A DNA stretch of 57,715 bases from Alphaproteobacteria bacterium (GCA_003139615.1 PLJH01000109.1:1-57715), one strand, 5' to 3'. Shown: positions 1 to 8,564, counted from the stretch's first letter. The notes: generated from the sequence alone by a model not told the origin. Made by a program: numbers and translations.

Positions 1-139
1 GTTTCAGGGAAGATGCTCTAGGAATTAGCGCTCGTGTCAAAGTAACTCTCTGGAGGAAGGGTCGAAATACCTGCCGCAGAAGGCGTCGGCAAAAGCGGAT
101 TCCGGATGACGTCCGGCCATCTCATGATAGTCTTTGCGA

Positions 140-739
140 ATGGGTACATGGGACACATGTACGCAAGAACCGAGCGCTCTTCTCAGGTGGATCGAATGCC
201 ACCCGGGAACAGCAGGATACATTCAAGCGGTCGGGACTGTGCTTGCCGTTATAGGTGCTTTGTGTGCACCTCGCGTTGCGGCGTGGCTCGAAGAGCGACG
301 GCTTGACGCCGACCAAAAGAGGCGCACCAATCTCCTGTTGGAAACGCTTGTAGTGCCGACGATGGAAGTTGGAAACCGAGCGGAACGGATCGAAGCAGCG
401 ATCGATGAGCAGAGAGCACATCCGCCAAGCGAAGAGATTTGGGACAGTTGGTTTGATGCTACGATTTATCTGAAACCACCCTTGCGGTTCGAGTTCCTTC
501 ATCAAAGTTTGGAAGGCGTCGATGCCGATCGCGTTGCACCCTTCCGCGCAGTCGCTTACGCGATTGTCCTGTACAATAGCGCGAGAAGCATGGTTAAGGA
601 CGACGGCCGACCGGATGCCTCAGAAAATTGGCGTTACCAATGCGGCGCCCTAACCTTGGCGATCAGCGAGGTGATAAAGTCTGTACATAGTGCGCAAGTG
701 GTCTCCATGACTGTCGTTGAAGCTATGCCCCCGGCGTAA
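140..739 (+). CDS. hypothetical membrane-anchored protein
   Basis: Unrecognised protein of about 199 residues. An N-terminal hydrophobic stretch (about residues 25-45, reading AVGTVLAVIGALCAPRVAAW) looks like one membrane helix. It is followed by a charged, helical segment (EERR..DADQKRR) and a mixed soluble domain rich in Glu, Arg and Ala. This one-helix plus cytoplasmic-domain layout is common in small accessory proteins of unknown role. I chose the ATG at 140; a TTG two codons upstream (134) is equally possible, and neither has a clear ribosome binding site. It is not in an operon: the next gene is on the other strand and 266 bases away. No function is proposed. Confidence 0.55.
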   Translation: MGTWDTCTQEPSALLRWIECHPGTAGYIQAVGTVLAVIGALCAPRVAAWLEERRLDADQKRRTNLLLETLVVPTMEVGNRAERIEAAIDEQRAHPPSEEIWDSWFDATIYLKPPLRFEFLHQSLEGVDADRVAPFRAVAYAIVLYNSARSMVKDDGRPDASENWRYQCGALTLAISEVIKSVHSAQVVSMTVVEAMPPA

Positions 740-762
740 ACGCGTTTTCTTCGAAATCGCGC

Positions 763-855
763 TCATTCCAATCCGTTCAGATCTTCGTCACGCTGGCAGA
801 AGTAATTGTCGAAATGCTCGATGAACTGCGGCTCGTTGCCGGCGAATTCCACCAT
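763..855 (-). other. possible 30-residue ORF or gene remnant in the 740-1005 gap
   Basis: The gap from 740 to 1005 holds no convincing gene. On the minus strand an ATG-started frame of 30 codons (MVEFAGNEPQF... to ..DEDLNGLE) has protein-like composition and stays open upstream of the ATG, so it may be the tail of a decayed gene. In many alphaproteobacteria the tat genes follow scpB at this point. I see no TatA-like sequence here. Confidence 0.15.
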
Positions 856-1005
856 CGCACAGCCAGCGGTCCCATCAAAGATCGAGGTACGAGGGCATAG
901 CTAGGTCGACGGCATACTTTGTTCACAAAGCGCCATCCGCCGCCGCGGCCGGATAGCCGGGTCTTCGCCCGGCCATCGTGGGCGGCGCGCTCCCGCGGCC
1001 CACCC

Positions 1006-1758
1006 CTACCCCAACTCCCCCGCATCATGCGGATCGGCGCCGCCCGTCGAGGGTGCGTCTTCTTCGCCTTCGTAGGGGTCTTCGTCGGGGGCGAGTTGGT
1101 CGCTGGGGTTCGGCACGTCGAAGCCCGAGGGCGGGATGGCGTCGAGGAAGCCGGCCGCCTTCAACTCATCGGTACCCGGAAGATGGTTCACATTCTCGAG
1201 CCCGAAATGGACGAGAAACGCTTCGGTCGTGCCATAGGTCACGGGGCGGCCCGGCGTCCGCTTGCGGCCGCGGATTTTCACCCAGCCGACTTCCATCAGC
1301 GCGTCGATCGTGCCCTTGGAAAGCATCACGCCGCGAATGTCTTCGATCTCGGCGCGCGTCACCGGCTGGTGATAGGCGACGATGGCGAGCGTCTCGATTG
1401 CGGCGCGCGACAGGCGCTTCTGCTCCGGTTGCTCCTTGCGCAGCAGGAAGGCGAGATCCGGCGCGGTGCGGAATTGCCATTTTTCTGCGATGCAGACAAG
1501 GTTTACGCCGCGGTTCTCATAGATAGATTGAAGCTCGGGAAGGATCGCATCGAGGTTCGCGCCATCCGGCAGAGATGTTGCCAGCATCTTCTTGTCCAGC
1601 GGCTGCGAGGCCGCGAACAGAATCGCTTCCGCCATGCGCAGATGCTCGGCGTTGAGCGCTGACGGGTCGCCCGCGCCCTGCTCTTCGTGCGTCACGTGCT
1701 CGCTTTCGATCACTTCTTCCACTTCGGCCACTTCCACCAATCTCACAACGCGATTCAT
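1006..1758 (-). CDS. scpB: segregation and condensation protein B (ScpB)
   Basis: ScpB is the paired winged-helix subunit of the Smc-ScpAB condensin, acting on the nucleoid in chromosome compaction and segregation. The core (about residues 38-205) carries the family sequence LRMAEAILFAASQPL, then AIETLAIVAYHQPVTRAEIE and the second winged helix with GRKRTPGRPVTYGTT. The 250-residue length is normal, ending in a long acidic, disordered tail (DEDPYEGEED). The ATG at 1758 overlaps the stop of scpA by four bases, which implies translational coupling in an scpA-scpB unit. The assignment is firm. Confidence 0.95.
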   Translation of the reverse strand: MNRVVRLVEVAEVEEVIESEHVTHEEQGAGDPSALNAEHLRMAEAILFAASQPLDKKMLATSLPDGANLDAILPELQSIYENRGVNLVCIAEKWQFRTAPDLAFLLRKEQPEQKRLSRAAIETLAIVAYHQPVTRAEIEDIRGVMLSKGTIDALMEVGWVKIRGRKRTPGRPVTYGTTEAFLVHFGLENVNHLPGTDELKAAGFLDAIPPSGFDVPNPSDQLAPDEDPYEGEEDAPSTGGADPHDAGELG

Positions 1759-2564
1759 GATACGGCCTCCAGAACAGGCGCACGATCCTTCACATAGATG
1801 TCGTCAAAGGGTTTCATCTGGCGAATCTCGACCTTGCCGTCGCGCGCCAGTTCTAGGCACGCGAGAAGCGTGCTCGCAAGGGCAGAACGGCGGCGCGCGC
1901 CGCCCGACCATTCGAAGGGCAAAAGACTGGTTAATATACTCCAATTGCCGATGCGGCCCAGCATGCGTTCGAGTCGCGCCCGCGCCTCCTCGATCTGCAA
2001 CACGGGCGGCAGGACGGGGCGATAGGATTGGCCGCCCGCCTTCTTCACCCGCTGCGTCGCATAGGCCGTCAGCAGGTCGTAAAGCGAGTCGGTGTGCGAG
2101 GTGAGCTTGATGACCTTCACAGGCTCCGGCGCGCCGCGCTGGAAAACTTCGCGGCCCAGCCGGTCCCGCGCCATGAGCCGGGCGGCCGCCTCGCGCATCG
2201 CCTGCAGCCGCTGCAGGCGCCAGCGCAACAGGGTAGCCAGTTCGTCGGCAGAAGGTTCGCCCTCGGTCGCAGGCGGCTGCGGCAGGATCAGCCGCGATTT
2301 GAGATAGGCGAGCCATGCCGCCATCACGAGATAATCGGCCGCGAGCTCCAGATTGCGCCCGCGCGCGGATTCGATGAATTCGAGATACTGGTCCGCCAGC
2401 TTCAGGACGGAAATCTTCGCGATATCGACCTTCTGGCTGCGGGCCAGCGCGAGCAGGAGATCGAGCGGGCCTTCGAAGCCATCGACGGTGACGACCAACG
2501 CCTCATCGAGCGTTGCCGGCGCCGCGACTTCCATGTCCTCGAATACGTCGTCGATCTCGCTCAA
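1755..2564 (-). CDS. scpA: segregation and condensation protein A (ScpA)
   Basis: Kleisin subunit that bridges the Smc heads and binds ScpB. The N-terminal kleisin motif is clear (VDGFEGPLDLLLALARSQKV, then DIAKISVLKLADQYLEF), as is the C-terminal winged helix with VTSLLPFEW-like and LACLELARDGKVEIRQ sequence. I chose the TTG at 2564, whose TTGA overlaps the nagZ stop codon as in the other coupled junctions here, giving 269 residues. An in-frame ATG at 2534 would give 259. The open frame runs on upstream, but that part is only the shadow of nagZ. Confidence 0.92.
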   Translation of the reverse strand: MSEIDDVFEDMEVAAPATLDEALVVTVDGFEGPLDLLLALARSQKVDIAKISVLKLADQYLEFIESARGRNLELAADYLVMAAWLAYLKSRLILPQPPATEGEPSADELATLLRWRLQRLQAMREAAARLMARDRLGREVFQRGAPEPVKVIKLTSHTDSLYDLLTAYATQRVKKAGGQSYRPVLPPVLQIEEARARLERMLGRIGNWSILTSLLPFEWSGGARRRSALASTLLACLELARDGKVEIRQMKPFDDIYVKDRAPVLEAVS

Positions 2565-3592
2565 GCTACTTCTATCCTTGGAAGGTTTGGCCCTAAAAGT
2601 TCCGCCAGGCGCGCCTCGCCCGCTTCGACATCGAACGGTTCCGGCGAGCTCAGATGCGCCAACGCAGATTGAGCCCGTTTGAGGTGAATGTCGTCCAGCG
2701 GTTTCACTTCGGCCGCGATATCCACCATTTCTTCCATGCCGCCGTTGCAGTGTAGCACCACGTCGCAGCCCGCAAACTGGGCGGCGTGGGCCCGCGCCCC
2801 AAGCGAGCCTTCCAGCGCCTGCATGGAGAGGTCGTCGGACAGCAAAAGGCCGGCAAATTCGAGTTCCCCGCGAATGATGCCGCGAATCACCCGGGCGCTG
2901 GTGGTGGCCGGATGGTCGGGATCGATCGCCTCGTAAACCACATGCGCCGTCATCGCGAGCGGGCAATGGTTCAGGCTGCGGAACGGCACGAAATCCGTGG
3001 CGCGCAATTCGTCGGCCGGCGTCGATACGCGAGGCAACGCCATATGCGAATCGGCCGTCGCGCGGCCATGTCCGGGAATGTGCTTCATCACGGGGAGCAC
3101 GCCCCCTTCGATCATGCCTTCGATCACCGCGCGGCCGAGATCGATAATGGTCGTCGCATTGTGCGCAAACGCGCGATCGCCGATCACGTCATGCGCGCCT
3201 TCCACAGGCAAATCCAACACCGGCGTGCAATCGACATTGATGCCGAGTTCGCACAGATCATGCGCGATCAGCCGCGCCTGGAGATACGCCGCTTCGTGCG
3301 CGGTCTCCGGCGCATCGTTGTGAAGCGCGCCGAATGCGGCAGCCGGCACCCGCGCCTTCCAGTGCGGCGGCTTGAGGCGCGCGACGCGGCCGCCTTCCTG
3401 ATCGATCAGCACGGGCGCCGACGCATCGCCGATGCTTTCGCGCAATGCATTCACCAGCGCGCGCACCTGATCGGGATCGGCGATGTTGCGGCCGAACAGG
3501 ATGAATCCCCAGGGCTGCGCATCGGCGAAGAACGCGCGCTCGTCCGCGCCCAATGCCTGCCCGGCACAGCCATAGATTGCCCGTGTGCGCAT
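2561..3592 (-). CDS. nagZ: beta-N-acetylhexosaminidase NagZ
   Basis: Glycoside hydrolase family 3 enzyme of peptidoglycan recycling. In the cytoplasm it removes N-acetylglucosamine from GlcNAc-anhydroMurNAc peptides. The family signature KHIPGHGRATADSH lies at residues 170-183 with the catalytic His on its flexible loop, IDQEGGRVARL is near residue 63, and LLLSDDLSM near residue 250 holds the nucleophilic Asp. The 343-residue length is typical and there is no signal peptide. It is placed between a SPOR-domain gene and scpA, the usual alphaproteobacterial order. NagZ products signal to AmpR-type beta-lactamase control in other bacteria; no ampR is in this window. Confidence 0.96.
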   Translation of the reverse strand: MRTRAIYGCAGQALGADERAFFADAQPWGFILFGRNIADPDQVRALVNALRESIGDASAPVLIDQEGGRVARLKPPHWKARVPAAAFGALHNDAPETAHEAAYLQARLIAHDLCELGINVDCTPVLDLPVEGAHDVIGDRAFAHNATTIIDLGRAVIEGMIEGGVLPVMKHIPGHGRATADSHMALPRVSTPADELRATDFVPFRSLNHCPLAMTAHVVYEAIDPDHPATTSARVIRGIIRGELEFAGLLLSDDLSMQALEGSLGARAHAAQFAGCDVVLHCNGGMEEMVDIAAEVKPLDDIHLKRAQSALAHLSSPEPFDVEAGEARLAELLGPNLPRIEVA

Positions 3593-3616
3593 GGCTGTTT
3601 CTGTCCCCGCGACGTC

Positions 3617-4558
3617 CTATTTGGCCAGGAAGCAGCTTCCCCCGTCGGCCTTCAGCTTGTCGCAAAGCGCGTTTGCGGACGTCTTGTCCCCGAATGATCC
3701 CACGCGGAGCCGATACCAGGTGCCCTTGTCGCCCAGATCGACTTTCTTGATGTCCGATTCATAGCCGCCCACGACCGGATGCTTCGCCTGATAGGCGTGC
3801 CAGGCGGCGGTCGCTTCGTCTTCCGATTTGTACGCGCCGATCTGCAACAGATACCCGCCGCCGGAGGTCGCGGCCGCGGGTTTCGTCTCCGTCGTTTCGG
3901 CGGGTGGAGGTGTCGGCGCGTCGGTGGCCGGTATCTTCGTGATATGCGGCTTCGGCGCAGGCGCTGCGGCCGACAACGACGCGGGCGGCTTCGTTGCGAC
4001 GCGATTTTCGGTCAGCGCGGGCGTCTCAATTGGCGCGGCAACGGGCGCGGGCTTCGCCGGCGCAGTTTGCACGAGCTTGGTGGGCGCGGGCGTCGGTGTG
4101 GCCGCAACTTTCGGCGCGGTTTCAACCGGCGGAGTCGACGGGCGGATGACCGGCGCAAGCGACGGCGAAATCGCGGGTGCAGCGTTCTGGGCAGCCTTGC
4201 CCGCCGGCGTCGGCGCGGGCGGCACGGAGTCGGAATCGCTCGCATCGTCTGCCGGCGCGGGCGACTGATAGATCTTGAGGCCGGTGTACGGCGTTTGCGT
4301 TCCGCCCGGATTGGCAGGGGCTGTCTTCACCGGTCCCGTCTCGGCCTGGATCACGCGCGGCGCGTCGGAGCGTCCTCTGGCGACGCCTTGTGTGTAGGCG
4401 AGCCACACCACGCCCGCGAACATCGCGAACACGAGCAAACCGATGACGATCAGAAGCGGAAGGCGTGAGCCCTCTTCCTCGTGCTCATCGTCCACGGCTC
4501 CGTCGAAGACGCGAACGTCGTCCGACGGCTCACAGGCGCCACGCTCGAAACTGGGCAT
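3617..4558 (-). CDS. SPOR-domain inner-membrane protein
   Basis: Bitopic envelope protein of 313 residues. It has an acidic cytoplasmic N-terminus, one membrane helix (about residues 34-54, PLLIVIGLLVFAMFAGVVWL), a long Pro/Ala/Thr-rich periplasmic linker of about 170 residues, and a C-terminal SPOR domain (about 232-313, YLLQIGAYKSEDEATAAW to GGSCFLAK). SPOR domains bind denuded septal glycan strands, so a division-site role is likely. It is the equivalent of the SPOR gene that precedes nagZ in many alphaproteobacteria. There it is usually preceded by argS, which is missing here. Confidence 0.9.
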   Translation of the reverse strand: MPSFERGACEPSDDVRVFDGAVDDEHEEEGSRLPLLIVIGLLVFAMFAGVVWLAYTQGVARGRSDAPRVIQAETGPVKTAPANPGGTQTPYTGLKIYQSPAPADDASDSDSVPPAPTPAGKAAQNAAPAISPSLAPVIRPSTPPVETAPKVAATPTPAPTKLVQTAPAKPAPVAAPIETPALTENRVATKPPASLSAAAPAPKPHITKIPATDAPTPPPAETTETKPAAATSGGGYLLQIGAYKSEDEATAAWHAYQAKHPVVGGYESDIKKVDLGDKGTWYRLRVGSFGDKTSANALCDKLKADGGSCFLAK

Positions 4559-4635
4559 CAGGAAGCTGCTCCCGGCGAATCTGGAATGGACTTTCTAGCA
4601 CCCGAACGGGGGCGAATCACGGAAAAGCGCGGGTC

Positions 4636-5880
4636 TTACAGCGAGATTTCCGTGTGGAACACCCGTTTGTGCTCCTGCAGGGCGTAACGGTCGGTCATGC
4701 CTGCGATGTAATCCCGCACCACGCTTGCGGTTAAGGCGTCGCCGGGCCGGCCACAGGCGGCGGCCCAGTCGGGCGGCAAAAGCGCCGGATCGCCGCTGAA
4801 GGCCCCAAAAAGATCGGTCACCGCGCCTTGCGCCGCCTTCATCGAAGCGACGACCCGCGGATGCCGGTACATGTGTGCGAACAGGAATTCCTTGAGCGCG
4901 ACGATTTCGCGGGCCATCGGCGCCGTGAAGGCTGCGAGCGCATCGGGCTGCGCGCGGACGTCAGCGACGCTCGCGGGATGCGCCCGTGCGATGCGGCGCT
5001 GCGTTTCTCCGATCAGGTCGCCGATCAACGTTCCAATCAGCCGCCGCACGATTTCCCCGATCAGCCGGCCCAGTTCGATATCGCCATATTGCCTGCGCGT
5101 GGCGATGACATGTGGGCCGACCAACGGCGCATCGACCAGATCGTCGAGCGCGAACAGGTTTGCGCGCAAGCCGTCGTCGATGTCGTGATTCACATAAGCG
5201 ATATCGTCGGCCAGCGCTGCGACTTGCGCTTCCAGGCCGGGCCAGGTTGCGAGATCGAGCGGCCAGCGGGCATTGAACGACACGATGGGTCCCGGCAGCG
5301 ACGCGGCCACGCCCGCTTTCGACAAAGGTCCGTTGTGTTTGACGAGGCCTTCCAGCGTTTCCCAGGTGAGATTGAGCCCGTCGAAATCCGGATAGCGGTG
5401 CTCGAGTTTCGTCACGAGGCGGAGCGTATGCGCGTTGTGATCGAAGCCGCCGAATTCGCGCGTGGCCGCGTTCAACGCCTCTTCGCCGGCATGGCCGAAC
5501 GGCGTGTGGCCCATGTCATGGGCGAGCGCGAGCACTTCAGCGAGATCTTCGTCGAGCGCCAGCACGCGCGCGACGGACCGCGCGATCTGTGCCACCTCCA
5601 GCGAATGGGTCAGCCGCGTGCGGTAATAATCGCCTTCGGACTGCACGAAGACCTGCGTCTTGTGCTTGAGGCGCCGAAACGCCGTGGAATGGATGATCCG
5701 GTCGCGGTCGCGCTGATAGCAGGTCCGCGTGGCGCTTTCGGGTTCCGGGTGGAACCGGCCGCGACTTGTGGCCGGAATGGTCGCATAGGCCGCAAGGGCT
5801 TTCGGGGCCTCGAACAAGGGCCCGATCAGGCGGCCTGCCAGCGATTGCTTAACGTCCAAGGTCTTTGCTCCGGGCCCCAC
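4636..5880 (-). CDS. dgt: deoxyguanosinetriphosphate triphosphohydrolase-like protein
   Basis: HD-domain dNTP triphosphohydrolase, which removes the triphosphate from dNTPs (dGTP in the classical enzyme). The metal-binding set is visible: RTRLTHSLEVAQIA (His near residue 92), the HD pair in AHDMGHTPFGHAGEEAL (residues 121-122), and a later Asp in ADDIAYVNHDIDDGLR. The length of about 410 residues matches the bacterial Dgt-like type 2 family. The frame opens with GTG at 5880; a TTG at 5859 has a GGAG eight bases upstream and may be the true start. It is divergent from erpA across 58 bases. Confidence 0.93.
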   Translation of the reverse strand: MGPGAKTLDVKQSLAGRLIGPLFEAPKALAAYATIPATSRGRFHPEPESATRTCYQRDRDRIIHSTAFRRLKHKTQVFVQSEGDYYRTRLTHSLEVAQIARSVARVLALDEDLAEVLALAHDMGHTPFGHAGEEALNAATREFGGFDHNAHTLRLVTKLEHRYPDFDGLNLTWETLEGLVKHNGPLSKAGVAASLPGPIVSFNARWPLDLATWPGLEAQVAALADDIAYVNHDIDDGLRANLFALDDLVDAPLVGPHVIATRRQYGDIELGRLIGEIVRRLIGTLIGDLIGETQRRIARAHPASVADVRAQPDALAAFTAPMAREIVALKEFLFAHMYRHPRVVASMKAAQGAVTDLFGAFSGDPALLPPDWAAACGRPGDALTASVVRDYIAGMTDRYALQEHKRVFHTEISL

Positions 5881-5899
5881 TAGGACTACATAAGGGGGC

Positions 5900-5913
5900 G
5901 ACTAGATATAGTC
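5900..5913. promoter_or_regulatory. short palindrome in the dgt-erpA divergent promoter region
   Basis: The 14 bases GACTAGATATAGTC have perfect 5-base arms (GACTA/TAGTC) around GATA, midway between the divergent dgt and erpA starts. This is a plausible operator or -10 overlap. No named regulator (IscR, RirA) can be assigned from the sequence. Confidence 0.3.
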
Positions 5914-5938
5914 GGACATTGCCCAAAGCAGGAAAGAA

Positions 5939-6280
5939 ATGAGCACCGAAGTCTTTATGCCGGTTACCGTCTCGGCCCGCGCGGCCAAGCAGATCGGTAA
6001 GATTCTGCAGGCGGAGGCTGCGCCCATGATGCTGCGCGTGGCGGTGACCGGCGGCGGCTGCTCGGGCTTCCAATACAATTTCGCGCTGGACGATGCCCGG
6101 ACCGACGACGACCTCGTCATCGAAAAAGACGGCGTGACGGTGCTGGTCGACCCCATGTCGCTCGATTTCCTCAAAGGCGCCGAGATCGACTACGTCGACG
6201 ATTTGATCGGCGCCGCGTTCAAAATCCACAACCCCAACGCCACCTCCTCCTGCGGCTGCGGCACGTCGTTTTCGATTTAG
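5939..6280 (+). CDS. erpA: iron-sulfur cluster insertion protein ErpA
   Basis: A-type carrier of the HesB/IscA family that delivers Fe-S clusters to apo-enzymes in the cytoplasm. The three ligand cysteines are present: Cys41 in GGGCSGFQY, and Cys105 and Cys107 in the C-terminal SSCGCGTSF. The 113-residue length is right. A good ribosome binding site (GCAGGAAAG) precedes the ATG. It is placed directly upstream of xthA with an eight-base gap, so the two are likely co-transcribed. ErpA and other A-type carriers are hard to separate; erpA fits the dgt/xthA context best. Confidence 0.93.
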   Translation: MSTEVFMPVTVSARAAKQIGKILQAEAAPMMLRVAVTGGGCSGFQYNFALDDARTDDDLVIEKDGVTVLVDPMSLDFLKGAEIDYVDDLIGAAFKIHNPNATSSCGCGTSFSI

Positions 6281-6288
6281 CGGCGCGC

Positions 6289-7071
6289 ATGAAAATCGCC
6301 ACGTGGAATGTGAACTCGGTGAAGGCGCGGCTGGAGACGGTCGTGCAATGGCTGAAGGAAGCCGAGCCGGATGTCGTGTGCTTTCAGGAGATCAAGAGCA
6401 CCGACGAAACCTTTCCGGCGGAGGCTTTCGAGGCGCTGGGTTACAATTGCGCCGTACACGGACAAAAAACCTATAATGGCGTGGCGATCCTGTCGAAACG
6501 CCCGATGGAAGACGTGACGCCGCGCCTGCCCGGCGGCGACGGCGACGATCATGCGCGCTATATCGAGGCGGTGGTGCCGGGCGATCACGGCGTGGTGCGC
6601 GTCGCCTCCATCTATGCGCCGAACGGCAACCCCATCGGCACCGACAAGTTCAAATACAAGCTCGCCTGGCTCGAGCGGCTCGAAAAGCATGCGCGCGAAT
6701 TGCTCGCGCTCGAAGAGCCGCTCGTGCTGATGGGCGACATCAACGTGATCCCCACGCCCGACGATTGCTACGATCCGAAAGCGTGGATGAACGACGCGCT
6801 GTTCCAGCCGGAATCGCGCGCGGCGTTGCGGCGCATCGAATTTCTCGGCCTCACCGATGCGTTCCGCGCCTGCAGTGCCGAGCCGCAACAATACACCTTC
6901 TGGGATTACCAGGCGGGCGCCTGGCAAAAGGATCACGGCATCCGCATCGATCACATCCTGCTCTCGCCGCAAGCGGCGGATCGTTTGAAAACCTGTGTGA
7001 TCGACAAGCATGTGCGCGGACGGGAGAAGCCGTCGGATCACGTACCGGTGTGGTGCGAGTTGGCGGTATAA
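6289..7071 (+). CDS. xthA: exodeoxyribonuclease III
   Basis: AP endonuclease and 3'-5' exonuclease of base excision repair, of the EEP nuclease fold. Visible catalytic groups include Asn7 in WNVNS, the metal-binding Glu34 in CFQEIKS, the LMGDINVIP motif with Asp and Asn, and the C-terminal SDHVPVW with the catalytic His. The 260-residue length is normal. It follows erpA by eight bases and ends just before the REP hairpin at 7074, which could act as its transcript end. Confidence 0.95.
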   Translation: MKIATWNVNSVKARLETVVQWLKEAEPDVVCFQEIKSTDETFPAEAFEALGYNCAVHGQKTYNGVAILSKRPMEDVTPRLPGGDGDDHARYIEAVVPGDHGVVRVASIYAPNGNPIGTDKFKYKLAWLERLEKHARELLALEEPLVLMGDINVIPTPDDCYDPKAWMNDALFQPESRAALRRIEFLGLTDAFRACSAEPQQYTFWDYQAGAWQKDHGIRIDHILLSPQAADRLKTCVIDKHVRGREKPSDHVPVWCELAV

Positions 7072-7073
7072 AC

Positions 7074-7100
7074 GGAGCGCGGGCATCCTGCCCGCATCAA
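7074..7100 (+). repeat. REP hairpin, copy 1
   Basis: Single copy of the palindromic motif built on GCGGGCATCCTGCCCGC (arms GCGGGCA/TGCCCGC with a small loop) within GGAGCGCGGGCATCCTGCCC followed by GCATCAA. It is identical to the copy at 7755-7781. It covers the stop codon (7097-7099) of the adjacent transposase gene and lies three bases after the xthA stop. Confidence 0.85.
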
Positions 7101-7693
7101 CCCCGATCACAGAGACGTGGCACCGAAGAAAACGGCCAATCCGCGGCTTGCGCGACCAATCCCGCCTTCACGGGATTGTCCTCGATATAGCGGATTGTGT
7201 TCCAATGGTGGCGCTCGTCTCGAATATAGCGATCGAAATAGTCCGGCGCCCAGACAGAACCTTCCGTTCCTGGGCGCGCGTTGATGGCGTCTGCTGAATA
7301 TGATTTCCAAGAATGCACAATATCGCCCAACCGATTTCCTGCAATCTGCTCGATCATTGCGTGAACGTGGTTTGGCATCACGACCCATGCGATCAGGCGA
7401 TAACGCACCCCATCGAAATATTCGAGCGTTGCCCGAACGATAGATGCATTTTCCGGACGTTTGAGAAGGCAACTGCCTCGCCCCTCGTCGATGATGCGAT
7501 CGAGACGATTGCGCCTGTCTTCCTCGCTGACGGACGCGGCTGCAGCCTTCTCGTAAAGAGTTCGCGGTAAGCTGTCGGCCAATCGAAATGTCACGGCCTG
7601 CACCAACGCGCCGCCATCGAAATGCGGCAGGTATCCTCGATCGTGCCAGCCTTTGTGCGGGCGGGTAACTCGCGCGCTATCGTATTCGCTCAT
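7097..7693 (-). CDS. REP-associated tyrosine transposase (RAYT)
   Basis: Single-domain Y1 transposase of the IS200/IS605-related TnpA_REP family, 198 residues. The HUH-type metal pair is His109 and His111 in VVMPNHVHAMIE. A catalytic Tyr lies in WAPDYFDRYIRD (Tyr152), and the family tail YIEDNPVKAGLV...WPFSS follows. RAYT proteins bind and cleave REP hairpins, and matching REP hairpins sit at both ends of this gene (7074-7100 and 7755-7815). The copy looks intact, with no accessory TnpB. RAYTs usually are domesticated, vertically inherited and not mobile by themselves. Confidence 0.93.
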   Translation of the reverse strand: MSEYDSARVTRPHKGWHDRGYLPHFDGGALVQAVTFRLADSLPRTLYEKAAAASVSEEDRRNRLDRIIDEGRGSCLLKRPENASIVRATLEYFDGVRYRLIAWVVMPNHVHAMIEQIAGNRLGDIVHSWKSYSADAINARPGTEGSVWAPDYFDRYIRDERHHWNTIRYIEDNPVKAGLVAQAADWPFSSVPRLCDRG

Positions 7694-7754
7694 CTGACGA
7701 GCTTAAGTTCCGGTCGTATCGAGACTTTGGCAATTTAGTCAGAATTCGTGTCAC

Positions 7755-7815
7755 GGAGCGCGGGCATCCTGCCCGCATCAAAAAAAGAAAAGTGCGGGCA
7801 GGATGCCCGCGCTCC
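7755..7815. repeat. inverted REP pair (REPIN)
   Basis: Two REP units in inverted orientation. GGAGCGCGGGCATCCTGCCC plus GCATCAA begins at 7755, and its exact reverse complement, starting TGCGGGCAGG and ending GCGCTCC, occupies 7793-7815; the spacer is A-rich (AAAAAAGAAAAG). This is the classical REPIN layout, 62 bases upstream of the RAYT start and two bases after the stop of the phosphatase gene. Confidence 0.85.
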
Positions 7816-7817
7816 GA

Positions 7818-8561
7818 TTAAATAATGTGGTCTTTTCCGTCTTCGCGCGAGAAGATCGCTTCGAGGCTCGTCAAATTCATGCCGTGTTTTAAATAATTGT
7901 ACGGCGTGAGGTTCACCGCCTTGATCAGGATCCGCGCGATCTCCGGTGCGCCGCCCTCGCCCGGCACCATGTCGAAATCGAGCACGTTGATGCAGCCGGT
8001 GTCCTGCTCGAAGGCGTTGGTGGCGGCGAGGCCGGCGCCTGTGGCCCAGCTCAGGAGCAGCCGGTTGATACCTTCGTGGGCGACCACGAGAATCTGTTTC
8101 CAGTCGGGTTCGCCGAGAATTTTTTTGATCGCGCCGACGGCTCGCGCCTGCGCGCCCGCAAACGCTTCGCCGCCTTCCATCATGGTCGCGCCGGGTTCGC
8201 CGGCCTTCGCGAAATAGAACGACATCGTCGCGATCAATTCCTTGCGGCTCTTGACCGACATGTGGCCGCCATGGATTTCCGCGAGTTCCGGTTCGGTTTC
8301 GAGCGCCGGCGCGGATGCCAGGCACGACAGCACGATCTCCGCCGTCTCGCGCGCGCGCGGATAGCCCGAGCAGATCGCACGATCGAACGCGACATGGCTG
8401 AAGGCGCGGCCCGCCGCGGACGCTTCTTCGCGCCCCTTCGGCGACAGCACCACATCGCGCGTCGAACGCGAGCGCACGATCTCCGGCGACAGATAATCCA
8501 CATTGCCGTGACGCATCAGATAGATGCGACGGCGCCCGGTCGTGCCGGCAAGCATGCTCAC
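7818..8561 (-). CDS. histidine phosphatase family protein
   Basis: Cytoplasmic phosphatase of the phosphoglycerate-mutase-like superfamily, which uses a phospho-His intermediate. The signature YLMRHG has Arg17 and the catalytic His18. A second Arg lies in YPRARETAEIV, an acid in AEIHGGH, and the second active-site His162 in VVAHEGINRLL. The 247 residues match small-molecule phosphatases of this family, but the substrate cannot be deduced. It is placed three bases downstream of the CoA-transferase gene on the same strand, so probably co-transcribed with it. Confidence 0.88.
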   Translation of the reverse strand: MSMLAGTTGRRRIYLMRHGNVDYLSPEIVRSRSTRDVVLSPKGREEASAAGRAFSHVAFDRAICSGYPRARETAEIVLSCLASAPALETEPELAEIHGGHMSVKSRKELIATMSFYFAKAGEPGATMMEGGEAFAGAQARAVGAIKKILGEPDWKQILVVAHEGINRLLLSWATGAGLAATNAFEQDTGCINVLDFDMVPGEGGAPEIARILIKAVNLTPYNYLKHGMNLTSLEAIFSREDGKDHII

Positions 8562-8564
8562 GCC

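Noticed and set aside
37-222. 61-codon minus-strand frame at the left edge
   Set aside because: Overlaps the start of the hypothetical gene, no RBS or family match; may be a remnant but not supportable.
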